Positions 1 through 10,828 of a stretch of DNA of 54,201 bases are shown here, piece by piece. The stretch covers positions 22,983-77,183 of the forward strand of contig JAAAJB010000093.1 of assembly GCA_016098155.1 (NCBI GenBank). The letters are read 5' to 3'. The position numbers and the translations under genes were made by a program. The notes under the pieces were generated by a model. That model saw only the letters and a program-made list of their open reading frames with translations. It searched no databases and had not been told where the DNA came from. Origin of the DNA: Actinomortierella ambigua. Taxonomy: Eukaryota; Mortierellomycota; Mortierellomycetes; Mortierellales; Mortierellaceae. The first letter of the stretch is position 1. Each line of letters starts with the position of its first letter.

Positions 1-69
1 CAAAAAAAAAAAAAAAAAAAAAAAAACAACTCTCCCCTCCATCTTCTTCCATTATTGGGCCTCACAGTG

Positions 70-1749
70 ATGAACTCTAATGGAGGAGCTTCATATAGCA
101 CGCCATTCCTAAGGCGAGGCCATGTGATCAAGATTGGCATCGCGGTTGCAACGCTCGTCTTCCTTGCTTCGGTATCCCGCTTTCGCGGCCGGGGTGGGGT
201 GGCCATGGACGAGTATGGCGATATCGAGCCCGATAACGGTGGCGATGCGAGCTACCAGGTGCTCAAGAAGTACCACGTCGCCTGGTACGATCCAAAGACG
301 CTCCACCCACCCTGGACGGAGGCTGACAGCAGCCTGTTGAGGACAAAGCTCGGCAAGCAAGTCACCGATGAGGTGCTCCGTGTCAATGTCACGCAGCGTG
401 TAGACCCTGTCAAGAGCGAAAATGCCGAGGACCAGGACGACTTTTACCCACCCGACTTTCTAGCACTCACCAAACGGCTTCGTATCCACAAGGCACTGCT
501 TCGGTACCTCGAGCCATACTATACCGAGCTAGAGTCGCAGGGCCGCCAGGAAGAGTTCTTTACTGGACCGTCCTCACCAGAGTTGGCGCCGGCGCTGGAA
601 ATGTTGAGGAAGATCGAGCAGGTCACGTTTCCTTGGATCACGTCCAAGTTTCCGTCGACCTTCCACCTCCAGGACAGTTTCCGGAAGGGCGGTAAGGGGA
701 TTGTGATGTGCGTCGGCAATTACCATGTCATTTTTGCGCGCTCGGCGGTGAAGATCCTGCGCGAGGTCATCAAGACGACACTGCCGATCGAGATTTACTA
801 CATGGGCGAGGGCGACCTGGCGGTGAACCATCGGCAATGGTTTGAAAAGTTTGACAATGTCAAGACGATCGACATCCTGACCAAGCTCGACAACACGGTC
901 CCTAAGCTGGGTGGCTGGGCGATCAAGCCGTTTGCCATCTTGCTGAGCTCGTTTGATGAGGTGCTGAGCATGGATGCCGATGCGACGTTCTTTGAAGACC
1001 CTCGTATCCTCTTTGACGATGCTGCCTACAAGGAGACGGGTACTCTCTACTTTTATGATCGGACCTTGTTCCCCGGCGTCTGGGGTCCTCGTGACTGGAT
1101 GCGCTCTTTCTTACCAACAATGTCCAACCACCCACCAAAGACGCGATGGTTCAAGCTGACAGGCGCACACGAGCAAGAGTCGGGCGTGGTCGTCATTGAC
1201 AAGCGCGAGCACTTTGCGGGCCTGTTGGCCATCTGCAAGATGAACGACCGTCGCGAGCGCGATCATGTGACGTACCGACAGTCGTGGGGCGACAAGGAGA
1301 CGTTTTGGATTGGACTGGAGATGGTGCAAGAGCCCTATGCGTTCACGCCGTACTATGGCGGTGTGATTGGCGACTTTGGCGATCATGGCGAGAAGGACCG
1401 GATCTGCGGGAACCAGCTGCATTTTATGGCGGATGGACGACCGATCTGGTGGAACGGCGGCCTGTTGCGCGACAAGTATGCCAAAGAGAATGTGCACTAT
1501 CTCAAGTACCAGGGCTATCTGTACGACGAGGACGGTCCATGGGATTTCGGCACCTCTTGCATAAGCCCGCGACGTGTGGACTCTATTCGCGAGATGCCAT
1601 GGAAGGAGCGTCAAAAGATTTTCGAGTACCTCAAGATTGATCGTGAGGTCGCTGTGGAGTTGTCAAGCCCTTACAAGCAGGTCGTGGACGTGCCACCTTT
1701 GGTCCAGAGTGATGGCGCATACGGCGGCAAGGGCAACCCAGGAAAGTGA
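70..1749 (+). CDS. MNN1-type alpha-1,3-mannosyltransferase (GT71-like), type II membrane protein
   Basis: Single-exon ORF of 559 residues. The ATG at 70 is chosen because the open frame upstream starts only at a TTG. A short basic N-terminus is followed by a hydrophobic anchor (about residues 19-35), giving Golgi type II topology. The central block (about residues 215-400) has the fungal putative-mannosyltransferase pattern: GIVMCVGNYH, then LGGWAIKPFAIL, then the DxD-like SMDADATFFEDP that should bind Mn-GDP-mannose, then TLYFYDRTLFPG. It probably extends N- or O-linked mannan chains in the Golgi; the exact linkage is inferred. The gene runs toward the Atg22-like gene, leaving only about 210 bp between the stops. 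A CAG sits just before the ATG, so an upstream exon outside the window is possible. Confidence 0.88.
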   Translation: MNSNGGASYSTPFLRRGHVIKIGIAVATLVFLASVSRFRGRGGVAMDEYGDIEPDNGGDASYQVLKKYHVAWYDPKTLHPPWTEADSSLLRTKLGKQVTDEVLRVNVTQRVDPVKSENAEDQDDFYPPDFLALTKRLRIHKALLRYLEPYYTELESQGRQEEFFTGPSSPELAPALEMLRKIEQVTFPWITSKFPSTFHLQDSFRKGGKGIVMCVGNYHVIFARSAVKILREVIKTTLPIEIYYMGEGDLAVNHRQWFEKFDNVKTIDILTKLDNTVPKLGGWAIKPFAILLSSFDEVLSMDADATFFEDPRILFDDAAYKETGTLYFYDRTLFPGVWGPRDWMRSFLPTMSNHPPKTRWFKLTGAHEQESGVVVIDKREHFAGLLAICKMNDRRERDHVTYRQSWGDKETFWIGLEMVQEPYAFTPYYGGVIGDFGDHGEKDRICGNQLHFMADGRPIWWNGGLLRDKYAKENVHYLKYQGYLYDEDGPWDFGTSCISPRRVDSIREMPWKERQKIFEYLKIDREVAVELSSPYKQVVDVPPLVQSDGAYGGKGNPGK

Positions 1750-1958
1750 ACATTTTATCGTTTTCCTCTTTTATCTTTTTATTTACTGTGTGGAGCGGGC
1801 TAGAGCCACGCTGCTATACCGAATTGCAGCAGCGGAGCATTTTTGTTACATACTGCATCATATGATAGAGTACTATCCAATCCAATCCAATCCAAAAAAA
1901 CAGAAGTTTTTATTGCCTCAGCATCGTCAACAGTGTAAAGTATTAGAAGACCAGTCGT

Positions 1959-3990
1959 TTAAACTACTTCTTTGCCTTCTGCTTTCATGACAAAATCTTT
2001 TACGGAGTCAACTTGTTCCATGGATCCACCGTCTCCATTCTTCTCCAGAGCTGCGTTCTCTCCTTGATGCTCACGGTCATAGAAGTCACGAGCTTCCTGG
2101 ATACCTTTCTCCACTGGAGAGGGGGAGGGGAAAGAAGAAGTGTGTATTAAAGGGTAGACACGTTCGAATCAGTGAAATGTTCAACGAAGCAGACATTTTT
2201 TTTTCCCGAAGCAATCTTTGCCAAAGTGACATACTGTTAAGGAAGCAGAGCATGATTCCAGGAATGAAGAACTGTGTAGCAAGGAAGATCCAGGTGTGTC
2301 GAGCGGAGGCTCGTTCGATAATAGCTGCGCAAATCAGCGGGCCCATCCAAGAGCTGGTTGTGGATGCCTGGTAAAAAAAAAAAAAAAGTTTAGCCATTTT
2401 TCCTGACATTCGATGCTGCTCGGCATAGATACTACAGACTCCCAAACCTTCCTCCCCCATAGCACTCACCATCTCAAAAAGCGCATAAAGTTCATTCTCA
2501 TGACCCAAGGGGATAAGCTGAGAAAAGACGACACGGTTCGAAGAGTAGATGGCTCCGATAAAGAAGCCAAAGAAGAGAGCTAGAACATACAGCTCCGTGA
2601 CACTCTTCAGGCCAATGGGGCTGCTCTCGATCAAGCCAAGCAGACAGTACAATGGAATGAGACCAAACAGGAAAGCGTTGGCGACCACGACCGTTTTTGG
2701 TTTCACGCCGCGGTTATTTTGCACGTAGATCCAAAAGGTGATGCCTGCACCGGCTGTCACGTATTGGATCAGAGCAGCAATGATCAACGAATCATTGGAC
2801 GCATTGAGCTGCGACTGCGCAATCAGAATCGCCATGCTGGTCGCGGCACTCAGGCCATCGCCCAAAAAGAACCAGCACGCGAGATAGAAGAACATTGTTT
2901 TAAGCGTACGCGCCTGGCGGATCGTCTTGACAATCCGCTGATAGCCAAACAGAGGAACGATCGTGCCTGGTGGGAATGGCGGGAACTCTCGCTGGTAGCT
3001 CAGGCGCCAATAAGCAACTGCAAACACCAGCACAAAGCCCGTGGCGAGTACCATGCAGTATCCGAGGGTCAGCACAGAGGCGCTCACGGTGAGCAGGATG
3101 ACGGCCGCGATCAGGGTCAGCACAAACCCACCGAGGTAGCCTACCTGACTGGCATGGCCCGAGAAGAAGACGGCCATCTCCGTTTTGGCCAAGAGGTACT
3201 CCCTCGATGTCTCGCCATACTCAACAAGGGCGCGTACCGTCTTTGGGTGGTGTCTGGCAAGGATGGGGATGTGGGCTTCAAAGTAAACCATGCAACAGGC
3301 GTTGGCGACCAAGCCGAGCACCATGAGAAGACCAGAGATCCACCAGAGATCTGCTCTCAGGGCGCCAACGAACATGAAGCAAGTCAGCGAGGCCAGCAGG
3401 AAGCAGAAGAGGAGCATGAGCTTCTTGGCGTGGCGCCCATGGTCTGCCCAGGCCGAGGTACCGAGCGACACAAAGATACTGCACACGACACCGACAACGT
3501 TGATCAGCAGCGCGTACGAGGTTGGGTCGACCCAGATCCATCCAAATGGGACGACGCATTTTTCTGTAGAATCTTTCGGGCATGGAATGGAGTGGTCGCT
3601 TGATAGCTTGCTGGCACCCAGCGCGAGGCCTTGAATGAGGAGTGGTTGAAAGATACTGCTCTAAATTTTGTGAATGTGTATGTATGTTTGAAAGGGAGTG
3701 AGTGTAAGTGATGTTATACAGCATTACTAAACATGGAGGAAGAGGGGGGCGGTGTCGTGCGGAAACCCGGGTAATGTGATTCGGATAGTTACCGTTGAAT
3801 TGGCCCACCCAAAGTATCCAAAGCCAAAGAGCAAGTAGCCCCAAATCTCGGATTTACGGGTGAGGCGCTGTGAAATATGCGGTTGGAGTCGCTCCATTTC
3901 TTCCTCATCATCCTCAAACAGTTTTGCCTTGACCCGCTGAGTCCATGGGGCCCGCTTCCGTGACGTTGCAGATTCTTCAGCAGACGTCAT
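1959..3990 (-). CDS. Atg22-like vacuolar effluxer (MFS fold)
   Basis: Four exons on the minus strand: 3990-3793, 3660-2470, 2367-2235 and 2113-1959, together 558 residues; all junctions keep phase. The N-terminus is cytosolic and acidic, then the first membrane segment reads EIWGYLLFGFGYFGWANS, followed by a Cys-containing loop ending in VPFGWIWVDPTSYALL, as in fungal Atg22 proteins. About 11-12 hydrophobic segments follow, and a short charged C-terminus is supplied by exon 4. Atg22 proteins sit in the vacuole membrane and help release amino acids after autophagic breakdown; the transported substrate here is inferred. The third intron-flanked piece matters: intron 2 (2469-2368) is 102 nt, in frame and without a stop, so its retention would add 34 residues. 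Confidence 0.83.
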
Positions 3991-5569
3991 TAGGAGAATA
4001 AGCTGTGTTGGTCTCTAACACAAAGAGGTGGAGAAAGAGAGATGGAAAGATAAAGACAGGAACGTCGGGGAGTGAGAGGTAAGCTTATGCACCTTAGTAC
4101 AGACAGAAGAGACCTTTTCGTTCTCCGAGGTACCAAGATGGCAAGACAAAGACCGCTCTTCTTCCATACAGAAAAAAATGAGCCCTGCTGAAAAAGTATG
4201 GAAGTGAAAAGAGCGGCGTCTTTGAAGAAGAAAAAAGTTTTAACAACGGTGGAGAGGAAAGAGATTCGACAGGACAGTTGCTGGAAGGAAAAGGGGGTGA
4301 AGAAAGAAAAAGGGGGGGGGGGGGAAGACAAGAAGACAGGAAGACAGGAAACGAAAGGCTTTTCAAGCTTTCTGGCCTTGCCTTTGTACCGAGAAAAACT
4401 TTGATGACCATTTGTAGGCACTAAAACTGTGTTCATGTCCAGAATCTCCACCCGACCGGGTCGCTCCTGCTAACAAAAGAGGTCGCCTTATTTATCCACG
4501 AAAGTAAGCGTTCGCCTGCATGAGATATGACTCGCCAAAGTGCTCCACACTCTCAGGAGAGAGAGAGCGACGTGTCCGGGGTCGGACCCTTTACGTACAA
4601 ATGAATGAGTGGGAGGGTAAGCTGTACCGATCGTCCGATATGGACTTGTGGGTGGGAAAATGCAAAGGAAAGAACAAGAAAAAGGAATGCAAGATGGATA
4701 AAAGTGGGCTTGAAAAGGACGACGGAGCATATTTGTGTGACACCAATTGCCTCTGTCAGACTTGTTTGTGTAGCCTTACCAGTCATGCCTTGAACCGGAG
4801 TTATGGGCGCGGGGGAGAGATTGTGGGCGCAGACACATGCAAGACCATTGGAACGAGCCCCTTCTTCTTCCTCAAGTTGCACGCCGGTCAACACGCAATA
4901 CGGCGGGTGTAACACGGGGACCAAGGGGGCGGCAAAATGGGACCTTGGCCATAAAGGGGGGGGGGGGGGGGGGGTTGGGAGAGAGAGAGGCAGAGAGGAA
5001 TGAAAGGGAGCTGCACGAGGGAGGCGGGCATACAGAGTGTCGGCAAAAGACGCGGGCAGGGAAAAGAACAGGGCCCCGCCCCATTGGCATATCATCAGCA
5101 GGCGGTGCCTGCAGAGCATAAATCTCCTTCCTCCTACCACGCACCCTGCTGCACCCTCTCAACCCACACAATTGCATGTGGAGCAGGAGACTCGACTCGG
5201 CACCAAAATATATTATTTTGGGTGTGGTTGTCCAGTCTCCTGTTCCACATTTTTTTTGGTTGGCACCTGGACCTACCTACACAGCGAAAATGGTGGTTAC
5301 ATAATTATGATGACCATTTGTCCTGCCCACGATGCAAACGCAGATGCGAATGGCCCATTTCTGATTCCCTATTCCCCTTTGCCGTCGCCTCCCTTCCCTT
5401 CACCCACACTGAATCCTTTTCTTCTCCTGGCGCGTTCATCCCTTCTCACTGTCCTCTCATGGAAATTGTCCCCTGCACAACCCCATTCTCCCATTTCTGC
5501 CCCTTTCTTCTTCTATTACCATCAACGTCCTTGCCTGTCTCCTGTCTTCCTCTACTAGCATAAGGAAAC
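3991..5569. other. divergent intergenic region, no gene supported
   Basis: About 1.6 kb lies between the starts of the Atg22-like gene (minus) and the F-box gene (plus). It holds purine-rich tracts (4190-4350), a 12-nt G run near 4312, an uninterrupted 19-nt G run at 4956-4974, an imperfect inverted repeat at about 5199-5222, and a CT-rich leader (5360-5560) before the F-box ATG. Open frames here, such as the minus frame 5140-4553, are low-complexity and lack gene-like features. Confidence 0.6.
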
Positions 5570-8500
5570 ATGCCCGAACGGACCTTTCACCATGCAACAG
5601 TTTCTGCGCTGGGTGTAGAGCCAGCTGCACTCCCTACGTGGCAAGACACAAAGACACCTCGCTCCTCGCCGCCCTCATTGCCCACTGATATCGTCCTTGT
5701 CATCCTTTCCAAACTGGATGCTCCCTCACTCCTCCAAGCGACACTAGTCTGTCGCAAATGGTACAAACTTGCCTCGCAGTATCGCCAGTCGCTCTGGCGC
5801 GACCTTGCCATACAAGACTTTACATACACAGCACCGCGAGCATACTGGAAGCTGGAGCTCAAGTCAGAAGTGTCGGACGAGCATGCTGGTTTTGCTACTA
5901 TCGATGAAGAGAACAGGCCGCAGCAGCGACACCAGCAGCGGCAGACGCAGCAAGACGGTCCATTCTCTATGCAGGATGACGCACAGGTGGACGCACAAGG
6001 GGACAGGGTCTGCTCTCTACCATCGGAGCAGTCTCGTCATTCTCATCGACGTCGTATGGGCCGACATGGCTCACCCCATAGACGCGACTGGAAAGCGCTT
6101 TATCAACAGACAAGCAACTGGTACCGTGGACGCGCACGTGGATACTGCCCGCTGGTCTTTCCGCCATCCGCGTCAGATGCGCCATCGTCCACTGGGCCAT
6201 CCGCGTCATCGTCCACCACCACTACTACTACAAATACAACAGCAACAGCACCAGTGAGAATGACAGCGACGCGAGATATTGTCAATTGGCTTCTTAAGGA
6301 TAAAACACCAGAGGCTATTGTCGGACTACAGCATGAAGGATCGGCGTCCTCGACCATCAGCCTTACACCATGTCCTGCCTCTGCCCGGAACATTCTCGAC
6401 CACCGCCGTGCCATCCTTCGGTCCAATCCACACTATCGCCGACACGTACCTCGCAGTACGCACGCTGGATCATCTTTACAGCAGGAGCATCAGCATCAAC
6501 CACAGCAACATCCTAATATCATGGTACAAGATCCATTGATCCATGGAAAGATAGCCTTTGCGATTTCATCCGCAAATCCGTCATCCCAGCCACTCGAGGA
6601 AGAGCTGCCAGAATCCGAGTCTCCACTGCCAACTCCCTCCGCAGACCCGCCACCAGCGAACGTTGCAGCACAGGATCCAGATTCACCGCAACCATTGCCG
6701 GCGAGCGAGGATCCCGTGAACGATATTGTGTGCCACTACTCGTCACCGCATCACCCAATGATTGTCACTGGCCACATGGATGGAAGCGTTCGGCTATGGG
6801 ATCTTTCGGTTGAAGAGCCAGGACAACAGTGTATTCGTTCATGGCAGACGACTGCTCGACGGCGAGTTCTTTGCGTTGGAATGAACTCGAGAGTAGTCGT
6901 CAGCGGAAATGATGTATGTTTTGTTTCTCTGATTCGGGGCATTGAATGCATCAGTCAGGTAGAAAATGGACGCTAATTTGTTTGAGCCTATTTTTTTTGT
7001 CTGCTCGTTTACCTTCTTAGGATTCCACTATTTGCGTGTGGGAGATTCATCCAGACCCTTCCAAGCCGTCACCATCCTATGGTACTATTCACTCTGCGAG
7101 CTACTTGACGTCGGCGATCCCAGGACTGGACGACTGGATATCTGGCATTGAGCACATTTGTGTTGGCGACTCTCTCTTGGCGTGTTCGACAGAATCGTCA
7201 GGGTCTGTCCTTGTGTTCTCCCTGGCAACAGGGTCGCTAGTATATGAGATCCCAGGATTGTACCAGCCATCCAAGATATGCATGACCGAGTTCTTCCTGT
7301 TGACTGGCGGTCGTGGAGCATGGAACCAAGGCTCCCGAGATCGAAGGACAAATGTCGTGGAGCATCACCATCAGTACCACCATCCGTCATCCCCCGCGGC
7401 TACCACACCAACGATTGAAATGTCGATGATGGAAGCTGGGCTTGCATGGCCAGCCACTGGACCAACTTCACCGTCGTTTAACAACGGAACAGCTGCATTT
7501 CCCTCAGCACCCACGTCGCCACAAACACATGGCTTTGAGCAACCATTGCCAAATGGATGGTGGGGGCCGGCCCAGCAGCAACAACAACAACAGCAACAAC
7601 AACAGCAATTGAACATGCGCCCTCGCCCTCACATGGTAGCCCAACAAAGCATGCGTGCACCGGGCGTCGAGGAATACACAACATGTTGCATCAACGTTTG
7701 GGATCTCCGGACAGGACAGCGGCTCTACTCCTTGATCCCGAGATTATCCATTCAGCCTGATCCGGTCAGGTCTGCAGAGGAAATCTTTTTGCATGCTCTG
7801 CAGACGCGAGCTCAAAGGGCAAAGAAAACGCGAGGCAGTGTTCCAAGGGTGCAATCTCGGAACAAACATCGAGACGCCACTGGGAAAGGAAAGCAGGTTC
7901 AGCAGCCACTGATGGAGGATGAGAAAGAGGCCTCCAAGCATGGAAAGGCCAAGAAGGCGCTGATCCGGACAGCAAGTTACTCACCAGATATGACATCGAC
8001 TGGGACCTTTGAGCAATCACAGCATCATGAACAGCAGCAACAGCATCAGCATCAGCATCAGCAGCACCAGCAACAACAACAACAACAACAACAGGGATCC
8101 TCAAGATGTGGAACACAGCAGCGTGTTGCACGACAACGCAGAGTCTACCCTCAAGTCTCTGAAGCGCCCCCGCCATCCCTCTCGCCTCCAGCCTATTCCT
8201 CATCCGCCACCTGGTCCTCCGCTCCATTATCGACGTCCCTCTCCACGACTGCTTCGACCTACTCAACACCAGGATACGGCACGAACCCCCGACCGTCCAA
8301 CCTAACGCATATTGTCATTCCTGGACCAGGCGCAGGTTCAGGCGATGGACGGTTTGCTTCCCCGACCACCACCACGACATCATCATCATCGTCGTCGTCG
8401 TCGTCATCCTCTTCTTCATCCCCTTTCCCGGCCTCTGCTTCTCCGACAGGTGCCCCTCACTCATCGCACCACACCCATCCGTACTCAACCCCGTCGCCTC

Positions 8501-9306
8501 CTTCTCCAAGGGCAGAGACGCAACAAAGGCGACCCAAAACATCGACTTGCTCCACGTCCTCGTCGCCCAAGACGCCAGCGAGCCCCATCTCTCGACCGCT
8601 GACACTGCTCGATATGACGGTGACGCCGGACCACTCGACACTCATTGTCGCGCTTTGCGAGCGGTGGGGCCAAGGGCGTGAGGGCGTGTACGCGTGGGAT
8701 TTCAGTGGCACACGACTTGAAGGATACCATGATGACGGCGAAGGCGAGGATGAAGGCGAAGACGATGAAGAAGATGACGATGGCGATGATGACTACGAGA
8801 ATGATGAAGATGGTGATGATGAAGAAGACAAAGAACAAGAAGAAGAGGAAGAAGACGAAGAACGAGACTGGACTGATGATAGAGATGAGGTAGACGACGA
8901 CTACGACGACGATCATCTACCTGCGATGGAAAGGCAGAAGCATAGAGAAAGATTAGAGAATGATGGCGGTGAGGAAGAGCACGGACAAGATGGCAGGAAA
9001 GACGATGCGTTGCCCTTGCCGGCCGCTGCTTCTGCGAGCGGATCCGCCGTAGTACAGACACCGCCACGACCACCACGACCACCACCACTGTCATCACCAC
9101 CACCATCATCACCACCGGCGGTGGTATCATCACAGCGGTACCTCGTGGACACAAAAGACCTTTGCATGCGCAAGAACGACTTGATCATGCAGCAAGTCGA
9201 CCCAAGCGCGTTCGCTGCCTTCCATGAAGCGCGTATCACAGGCAAGATCTGGGTGGGCTGGAAGACCTCCAAACGTGGCCTGAGAAGATCGCAATGTATA
9301 GTCTGA
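5570..9306 (+). CDS. large F-box / WD-repeat protein with low-complexity insert
   Basis: Two exons, 5570-6913 and 7021-9306, joined in phase 0 (donor GTATGT, acceptor TTCTTAG), giving about 1209 residues. An F-box is clear at residues 37-79 (LPTDIVLVILSKLDAPSLLQ then CRKWYKLA). WD-type strands follow at about 400-410 (GHMDGSVRLWDLS), across the splice (DSTICVWEI), and near 660 (CINVWDLRTGQRLYSL). The second half carries long polyQ/His, polySer and Pro tracts and an acidic run coded by 8733-8925. Weak WD-like strands (VYAWDFSGTR, GKIWVGWKTS) return near the end. F-box/WD proteins are substrate receptors of SCF ubiquitin ligases: the F-box binds Skp1 and the propeller binds the target. The target is unknown, and the propeller is unusually split by disordered sequence. 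Confidence 0.85.
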
Positions 9307-9810
9307 TACCCTCACGAAAGCACATGGATGAGGAGGGTGGGGGTGGAGGGGGGGTTTATTCACTAGGGTGGTGCGAGAGGGAGGGAAGGGGGCGGGGGAA
9401 GGACGAGAATGAAGATGAAGATGACAAGGAGAGAGAGAAAAAAAAAGTTTTGACGTATGGACTTTAATAAACACCTCTTACTCCATTGTTTGAAAGGCAG
9501 GGCAAGAGAGGGGGAGCAACCAAGATTGGAGGTTCCGGTAATGCGGCACTCATCTTGGGGCACCCGCGGTGGTGTGCCAACTTTTTGATCATATAGTGCT
9601 AAAAAAAAAAGACGAAGAAAGAAAGCTGTCGTTCTGGCGAGCGGAGCGCTGAAGAATGGATAAGCTCAAAGGATATGGCCACTGTTCCCATAAATCGTTT
9701 CATTGGGCGCTGCAGCATTTATCCATCTTCTTTATTTCGGGGGGAGGGGATCATTCACCATGTCGCAGATTATTTATCAGTGAGAAGAAGAAAAAAAACC
9801 TATTTCAACG
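9307..9810. other. convergent 3' intergenic region
   Basis: About 500 bp between the F-box gene stop and the stop of the minus-strand gene at 9811. It holds G-rich and A-rich homopolymers and a possible polyadenylation hexamer (AATAAA near 9466). No gene is supported. Confidence 0.5.
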
Positions 9811-10257
9811 TTATGGCTTGTAGGCAGGAAGAGGAGGATCCTTCGGCATGGGCGGGTATGTCGAAGGCTGGTCCTGCGTCGGCAGTTGTTTCTTGTCGGC
9901 GTCGGATGGGGTGATGTTGCCGTCACTGTTGCCATTTCCACGCGGTAGCAGGTAGCTTGGAACGGTGTTGTTGGTGGTCTTGACGGCCTTCCGGGCCGCC
10001 TTGAAGGCAAGGACGTGGCGGTTACCCTTGATGGGTTCGGGTTGGGCGGCGCCAGTGTCCATCGCCAACATGCCGGCGCGATGCTCGTTGGACACTGGGC
10101 GATGGGAGGCTTCGATGGCTGTAGCACTGACACCGGCGAGCCGTGACGGCGGACCATCACGAGGGTCGGCTTGTTGGCCGTTGGTCTGCAGCTCCATCCT
10201 GGCAAAGTCGCTAAAGACCCTGTTAAAGCCATCCGAGAGTTTCTTGAGGAATGGCAT
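9811..10257 (-). CDS. hypothetical 148-residue protein, Pro-rich C-terminus
   Basis: Uninterrupted ATG-initiated frame on the minus strand. I do not recognise a family. The first 20 residues (MPFLKKLSDGFNRVFSDFAR) could form an amphipathic helix. The rest is polar and probably disordered, ending in a Pro-rich tail (YPPMPKDPPLPAY). There is no signal peptide or membrane segment. It lies back to back with the Y14 gene, sharing about 570 bp upstream. The Pro/Tyr ending resembles the tails of the membrane proteins farther right, but that is only a compositional likeness. Codon use is even and no stop interrupts it, so I treat it as a probable gene. Confidence 0.5.
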   Translation of the reverse strand: MPFLKKLSDGFNRVFSDFARMELQTNGQQADPRDGPPSRLAGVSATAIEASHRPVSNEHRAGMLAMDTGAAQPEPIKGNRHVLAFKAARKAVKTTNNTVPSYLLPRGNGNSDGNITPSDADKKQLPTQDQPSTYPPMPKDPPLPAYKP

Positions 10258-10828
10258 CTTAAGGTGGGGGTGGATTATCGCTTAAGAAGGGGTGGGGAGG
10301 AGAGGTTATGTGAAGGGAGAATATGACGAGAACTTGCTTTCTTCTGTGTGTATGCGTGTGTGTTGATGTCAAACGGGGAGAATGGAGAAAGAGGACAGAT
10401 ACCTGCTCACTATTTAAAAGTGTTGGCAACTTCACATGGTCAACACTATGTATTATCAAGATTAGTTTGAGCAGCTGCCCACGAAAAACCCGCTCTTCTA
10501 AGCCTGTTTGCTGGGACAATCCCTCCAAGACAGGCCAACCGACATGCAAGAGCAGGGAGTAGTTTGTTGTTTTGCTCAACTTTTTCCTGGAATGTTGGCG
10601 TTTCGCCCTTCTGGGCAAATTACGAAAATACGGCTGTGCAACCTGAACGTCGACTTTGCGCCAGAGGGGCTCGAGCTTTTGCAGCCACAAAAAATCGATT
10701 TCAACGTAATTGTGCTTCCATTGCGCTTCAACCTATTTGATCACCTTCCAAAGCATGAACAGTCCATGATGCAGTGCTGCCTTGACAACTCACCTTCACC
10801 CTGCAGAGAACACCGTCAGAATTTCGCC
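10258..10828. promoter_or_regulatory. divergent promoter region between hypothetical gene and Y14
   Basis: About 570 bp separating two divergent starts. It contains a TG-rich microsatellite (10345-10368) and CT-rich stretches but no recognisable gene. Promoter activity is inferred only from position. Confidence 0.4.

Noticed and set aside
4553..5140. Minus-strand ORF of 195 codons
   Set aside because: Pro/Leu/Ser composition comes from the G-run and GA-rich promoter; no start context, domain or splice logic.
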